Positions 60,819-64,000 of a stretch of 64,000 nt of DNA are shown here, in pieces; position 1 is the stretch's first letter, and each line of letters begins with the position of its first letter. This DNA comes from Streptomyces sp. SW4. GTDB taxonomy: Bacteria; Actinomycetota; Actinomycetes; Streptomycetales; Streptomycetaceae. The position numbers and the translations under genes are program-made. The stretch covers positions 3,469,001 to 3,533,000 of the forward strand of contig QKWM01000004.1 in the NCBI GenBank assembly GCA_003248315.1. Reading direction: 5' to 3'. The notes beneath the pieces were generated by a model, which was not told the DNA's origin, did not search any database, and saw nothing but the letters and a program-made list of their open reading frames with translations.

Positions 60819-62302
60819 CCGGCGGCCGGACCGACACGGACAAGCCCCGGGAGGCCTGCGGCGTGGCCGGCGTCTGGGGCCCCGCGGGCCACCACGCCGC
60901 GGTCGTGCGGGAGATGCTCGTCGCGCTCCAGCACCGCGGGCAGGAGAGCGCCGGCATCGCCGTCGGCACGGGCGCCGCCCTGGTCGCCCGGCACGGCGCC
61001 GGCACCGTCGCCCAGGCCCTCCCCGACCTCGACGGGCTGCCCCACGGCCCGGTGGCGGTCGGCCACGTGCGGTACGCCACCCACGGCACGCGCGACGCGC
61101 TGGCCGGGGCGCAGCCGGTCGTGCTCGACCGCCCCCCGCTGGCCGTCGCCCACAACGGCACGCTCGTCGACCCGCACACGGCACCGGGAGCCGACGCCCT
61201 CGGCCCGGGGAGTGGTTCACCGACAGCGAGGTGCTGACCCGTCTGCTGCTGGCGGCCCGCACGGAGAAGGGCCTCGACACCGTGGCCGCGCTCCACGCGG
61301 TGCTCCCCGCCCTGAAGGGGGCGTACGCCCTGACCGTGTCCGACGGGCACCGCCTGTACGGGGTCCGCGACCCGCACGGCTTCCGGCCGCTCGCGGTGGG
61401 CCGGCGGGGCGGCACATGGCTGCTCGCCTCCGAGACCGCCGCGATCACCGCCGTCGGCGGCGACGTGGTACGCGAACTGGAACCGGGCGAGGTGCTGTCG
61501 ATCGGCCCGCACGGTACGGCGAGCAGCCGGCTGGAGGTCCCCGACGCCAAGACCGCGGCCTGCCTCTTCGAGTACGTGTACTTCGCCCGCGCCGACTCGA
61601 CCCTGTCCGGGCGCAGCGTCTACCAGGCGCGCTTCCGGGCCGGGCAGGCGCTCGCCGACCACGCGCCGGTGGGCGGCTCGCCGCGTCCGGTGGTCGTGGC
61701 CACCCCGGAGACGGCCCGCGTCGCGGCGGACGGCTACGCCGAGCGTGCCGGGCTGACCGTCGTCCAGGGCCTGCTGCGCCCCGGCCAGGCCGGCCGCAGC
61801 TTCATCGCCCGTGACCAGGAGGCACGGCACCACGCCGTCCGCCGCAAGCTCAGCCCCGTCCCGGCGGCCGTCGCGGGCCGCCGCGTGGTCCTCGTGGACG
61901 ACTCGCTGGTCCGGGCACCACCATGCGGGCGGTGGCGCGGATGCTCCGCGACGCCGGGGCGCTGGAGGTCCATCTGCGGGTGGCCTCACCGCCGTACCGC
62001 TGGCCCTGCTTCTACGGCATCGACACCGGGCGCCCCGAGGAACTGCTCGCCGCCCGGCTGTCGATGACCGAGCTGGCCGGGCAACTGGACTGCGACAGCG
62101 TGGCGTTCCTGTCGCTGGACCGGCTGCTCGAAGCCGCCGGAGGCGACCGCTCCGGCTACTGCACGGCCTGCCTGACCGGCCGCTACCCGACCGCCACGCC
62201 CTCCGGAACCTTCCCGCGCCCGCCTGCGGCACGGCGTCGGGCACCGCCGCGCCCGGAGCCGGCACCACCACCGCCCTTGCGTCCCAAGGCACCGCCGAAT
62301 GA
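60815..62302 (+). CDS. purF: Divergent amidophosphoribosyltransferase (PurF paralogue, three frame breaks)
   Basis: Makes 5-phosphoribosylamine from PRPP and glutamine. REACGVAGVW carries the N-terminal nucleophile Cys15 after a short propeptide. LQHRGQESAGIAVG, VGHVRYATHG and AHNGTL line the glutaminase site, and VVLVDDSLVRG-TT binds PRPP. Cluster-type cysteines appear in ACLFEYVYFARADS and YCTACLTGRYP. Frame breaks lie near nt 61210, 61918 and 62218; about 496 aa after repair. VVREMLVALQHRGQ departs from the usual LTYFGLYALQHRGQ, and the C-terminus ends in an unusual Ala/Thr-rich tail, so it looks specialised rather than housekeeping. Confidence 0.87.
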
Positions 62303-62316
62303 GGAGAACCCCAGCA

Positions 62317-64000
62317 GTGAACACGCCAACCAAGGCGACCGCCACCCGCGCGCCGGCCGAGGCGCACACCGGCCGGGACGCCCGCACCGTCGTCGAAGCC
62401 CTCATCGCCCGCGCCCAGGGCCCGGACGCCGACCGCGTCCTGGTCACCGCCCTCGACGCGGACGGCGAGGTGGCCGAGACCCTCACCCCCGTCGAACTCG
62501 ACCGGCAGGCCCGCGTGCTCGCCACCGTGCTGCGCCGCACCGGCCGCCCCGGCGACCGGGTGATCGTCCCCGCGCTGCCCGGGCTGGAGTTCCACATCGG
62601 CTTCCTGGGCTGCCTGTACGCCGGCATGATCGCCGTACCGGTGCCCGCCTTCCGCGCCGCCGCCCGGACCAGCACCACCTCCCGCGCCGAGCGGCTCGCC
62701 GCGATCTGCGGCGACTGCACCCCGTGCGCCGTCCTCGTCTCCACGCAGCAGGACGCCGAGGACGCCGGCGAGGACCTGGCACCCGGGGTGCACTGGGTCG
62801 CCGTACGCCGCCCGGAGGACGAGCCGGCGGACTCCGCCCTGCCCGACCCGCTGGCGCTCGACCCGGAGACCACCGCGCTGCTCCAGTACACCTCCGGGTC
62901 CACCGGCGACCCGCGGGGCGTCGTCGTCCGCCACGGCAACCTGGTCGCCAACCAGGCGGCGATGCGCGACCGCTGCGAGGTGGAACCGACCACCACCATC
63001 GTCAGCTGGCTGCCCTTCTTCCACGACATGGGCCTGTGCACGGCGGTCGTCCTGCCCCTGGTGTCCGACGCCACGACCGTGACCATGGAACCGGCCACCT
63101 TCGTCCGCAACCCGCGGGTGTGGCTGCGGGCCATCTCCGTCGAGGACGACGTCTTCACCGCCGCCCCCGACTTCGCGTACGACATCTGCGTCAACCGGAT
63201 CCCGGCGGACGAACGCGCCGCGATCGACCTGGCCTCGTGGCGCGTCGCGGTCAACGGCTCCGAGCCGGTCCGCGCCGCCACCCAGCGCCGGTTCGCCGAG
63301 GCGTTCCGGACGAGCTACTTCCGCGAGGAGGTCTTCTCGCCCGGCTTCGGCCTGGCCGAGTGCACCCTCGCGGTGAGCGTGAGCCCCTCCCTGGTCCCCA
63401 CCGTCGTCGGGCTCTACGACCGTGAGGCGCTCGCCGAGGGCAAGGCGGTGACGACCACGGTCGCGGCCGAGGGCGTCGAACTCGTCGGCTGCGGACCGGT
63501 CGTCGACGGCGTACGCGTCGCCATCGTCGACCCGGAGACGCACCGGCCGCTCGCCGACCGGGTCATCGGCGAGATCTGGGTCGACTCCCCGGGCAACTGC
63601 GGCGGCTACTGGCGCCGCGAGGAGGAGTCGGCCGGCATCTTCGCCGCCCGCCTCGCCGGCACGGACGGCGACGACGACCGGACCTACGTCCGCACCGGCG
63701 ACCTCGGGTTCGTCGACGACGGCGAGCTGTTCATCACGGGCCGCATCAAGGACGTGCTGATCATCGGCGGGGAGAACTACTTCCCGCAGGACGCCGAGGC
63801 CGTGGCCCTGGACGCGCACCCCGCCTTCGCCCGGCAGCGGGCCGCCGCCTGGCCGCTGAGCGAGGACGACAAGGGCGTGGCCGTGGTCGTGGAGACCATC
63901 GAGCGCGACCCGCGGACGCTGGCCGCCGCCGTACGGGCGGCCGGTATCGCCGTGGCCAGGGTCCTGCCCACCGCGGTCAGCGTCTACGCCGTTCCGCGCA
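62317..64000 (+). CDS. Fatty-acyl-AMP ligase (3' end beyond window)
   Basis: Adenylate-forming enzyme that activates a carboxylic acid as acyl-AMP and passes it to a carrier protein. The frame is open from GTG 62317, after GAGGAG, to the window edge (more than 560 aa). YTSGSTGDPRGVVVRHGNL is the A3 loop, and SWLPFFHDMGLC and FSPGFGLAECTLAVS are FAAL signatures. YVRTGDLGFVDDGELFITGR and IKDVLIIGGENYFPQDAE are A7-A10. No carrier protein is seen inside the window, so it should be downstream. It suggests that the product carries an acyl chain or that a small acid is activated. Confidence 0.9.
   Translation, partial: MNTPTKATATRAPAEAHTGRDARTVVEALIARAQGPDADRVLVTALDADGEVAETLTPVELDRQARVLATVLRRTGRPGDRVIVPALPGLEFHIGFLGCLYAGMIAVPVPAFRAAARTSTTSRAERLAAICGDCTPCAVLVSTQQDAEDAGEDLAPGVHWVAVRRPEDEPADSALPDPLALDPETTALLQYTSGSTGDPRGVVVRHGNLVANQAAMRDRCEVEPTTTIVSWLPFFHDMGLCTAVVLPLVSDATTVTMEPATFVRNPRVWLRAISVEDDVFTAAPDFAYDICVNRIPADERAAIDLASWRVAVNGSEPVRAATQRRFAEAFRTSYFREEVFSPGFGLAECTLAVSVSPSLVPTVVGLYDREALAEGKAVTTTVAAEGVELVGCGPVVDGVRVAIVDPETHRPLADRVIGEIWVDSPGNCGGYWRREEESAGIFAARLAGTDGDDDRTYVRTGDLGFVDDGELFITGRIKDVLIIGGENYFPQDAEAVALDAHPAFARQRAAAWPLSEDDKGVAVVVETIERDPRTLAAAVRAAGIAVARVLPTAVSVYAVPR

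Overview
The window is chromosomal DNA of a Streptomyces or very close actinomycete. It is strongly GC-rich, third codon positions are almost all G or C, GTG starts are common, and many genes overlap by ATGA or GTGA. Streptomyces hallmarks include an HrdA-type sigma factor beside dnaG, an ECF41 sigma factor, a LAETG-anchored protein, a class F sortase and a SoxR box in front of a flavin reductase. The order ppdK, nirBD, SoxR-controlled reductase, nasA, dnaG, hrdA agrees with the core region I recall from S. coelicolor, although I could not align it.

Quality warning. More than 60 frame breaks interrupt about 30 genes. Every break I worked through is repaired by adding back one G or C in a G/C run, and the repaired genes have normal family lengths. 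I treat these as under-called homopolymers, not as pseudogenes. Such genes are annotated as single CDS spanning all frames, with the approximate break positions.

Layout. 1-5.6 kb: 5'-truncated P-type ATPase, ECF41 sigma factor with its own promoter, RibD/DHFR-like reductase, dusB. 5.6-16.5 kb: membrane sulfatase-fold protein, a palindrome-rich gap, ppdK, small secreted protein, ABC ATPase plus FtsX-like permease, PhoX-like Tat protein, LAETG Excalibur protein. 16.7-19.3 kb: two SDR enzymes and a TetR regulator with two matching operators. 19.3-24.9 kb: nitrite reductase operon (FAD oxidoreductase, nirB, nirD) interrupted by an IS200/IS605-type tnpB element. 25-31 kb: TauE-type transporter, membrane protein, class F sortase with a candidate partner, SoxR-box flavin reductase, M4 protease, AIG2-like cyclotransferase. 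31-38.9 kb: nasA, an IS30-HTH/GbsR regulator with operators, DUF4097 protein, DrrAB-type exporter, ElyC/SanA-like protein, sirohydrochlorin chelatase. 39-50.8 kb: dgt, FAD reductase, dnaG, hrdA, a two-half ABC exporter, a sugar kinase and a small membrane protein. 50.9-51.3 kb: two tRNA-Asn genes and one CAU-anticodon tRNA.

From 51.4 kb to the right edge the content changes to an accessory block that looks like the left part of a biosynthetic gene cluster. It holds a LuxR-type regulator, an ArsR-like regulator, purN, purSQL, and a translationally coupled run: flavin monooxygenase, arylamine N-acetyltransferase-fold protein, nucleoside-deoxyribosyltransferase-like protein, divergent purF, then a fatty-acyl-AMP ligase cut by the window end. 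PurF and PurSQL are the two glutamine-dependent steps of early purine synthesis, while purD and purM are absent. This suggests either self-resistance to a glutamine antimetabolite or a pathway that draws on phosphoribosylamine/FGAM. It is the most interesting part of the window.

Nitrate and nitrite assimilation is spread over 19-39 kb: nasA, nirBD, possible GlnR sites, and a chelatase that could supply siroheme.
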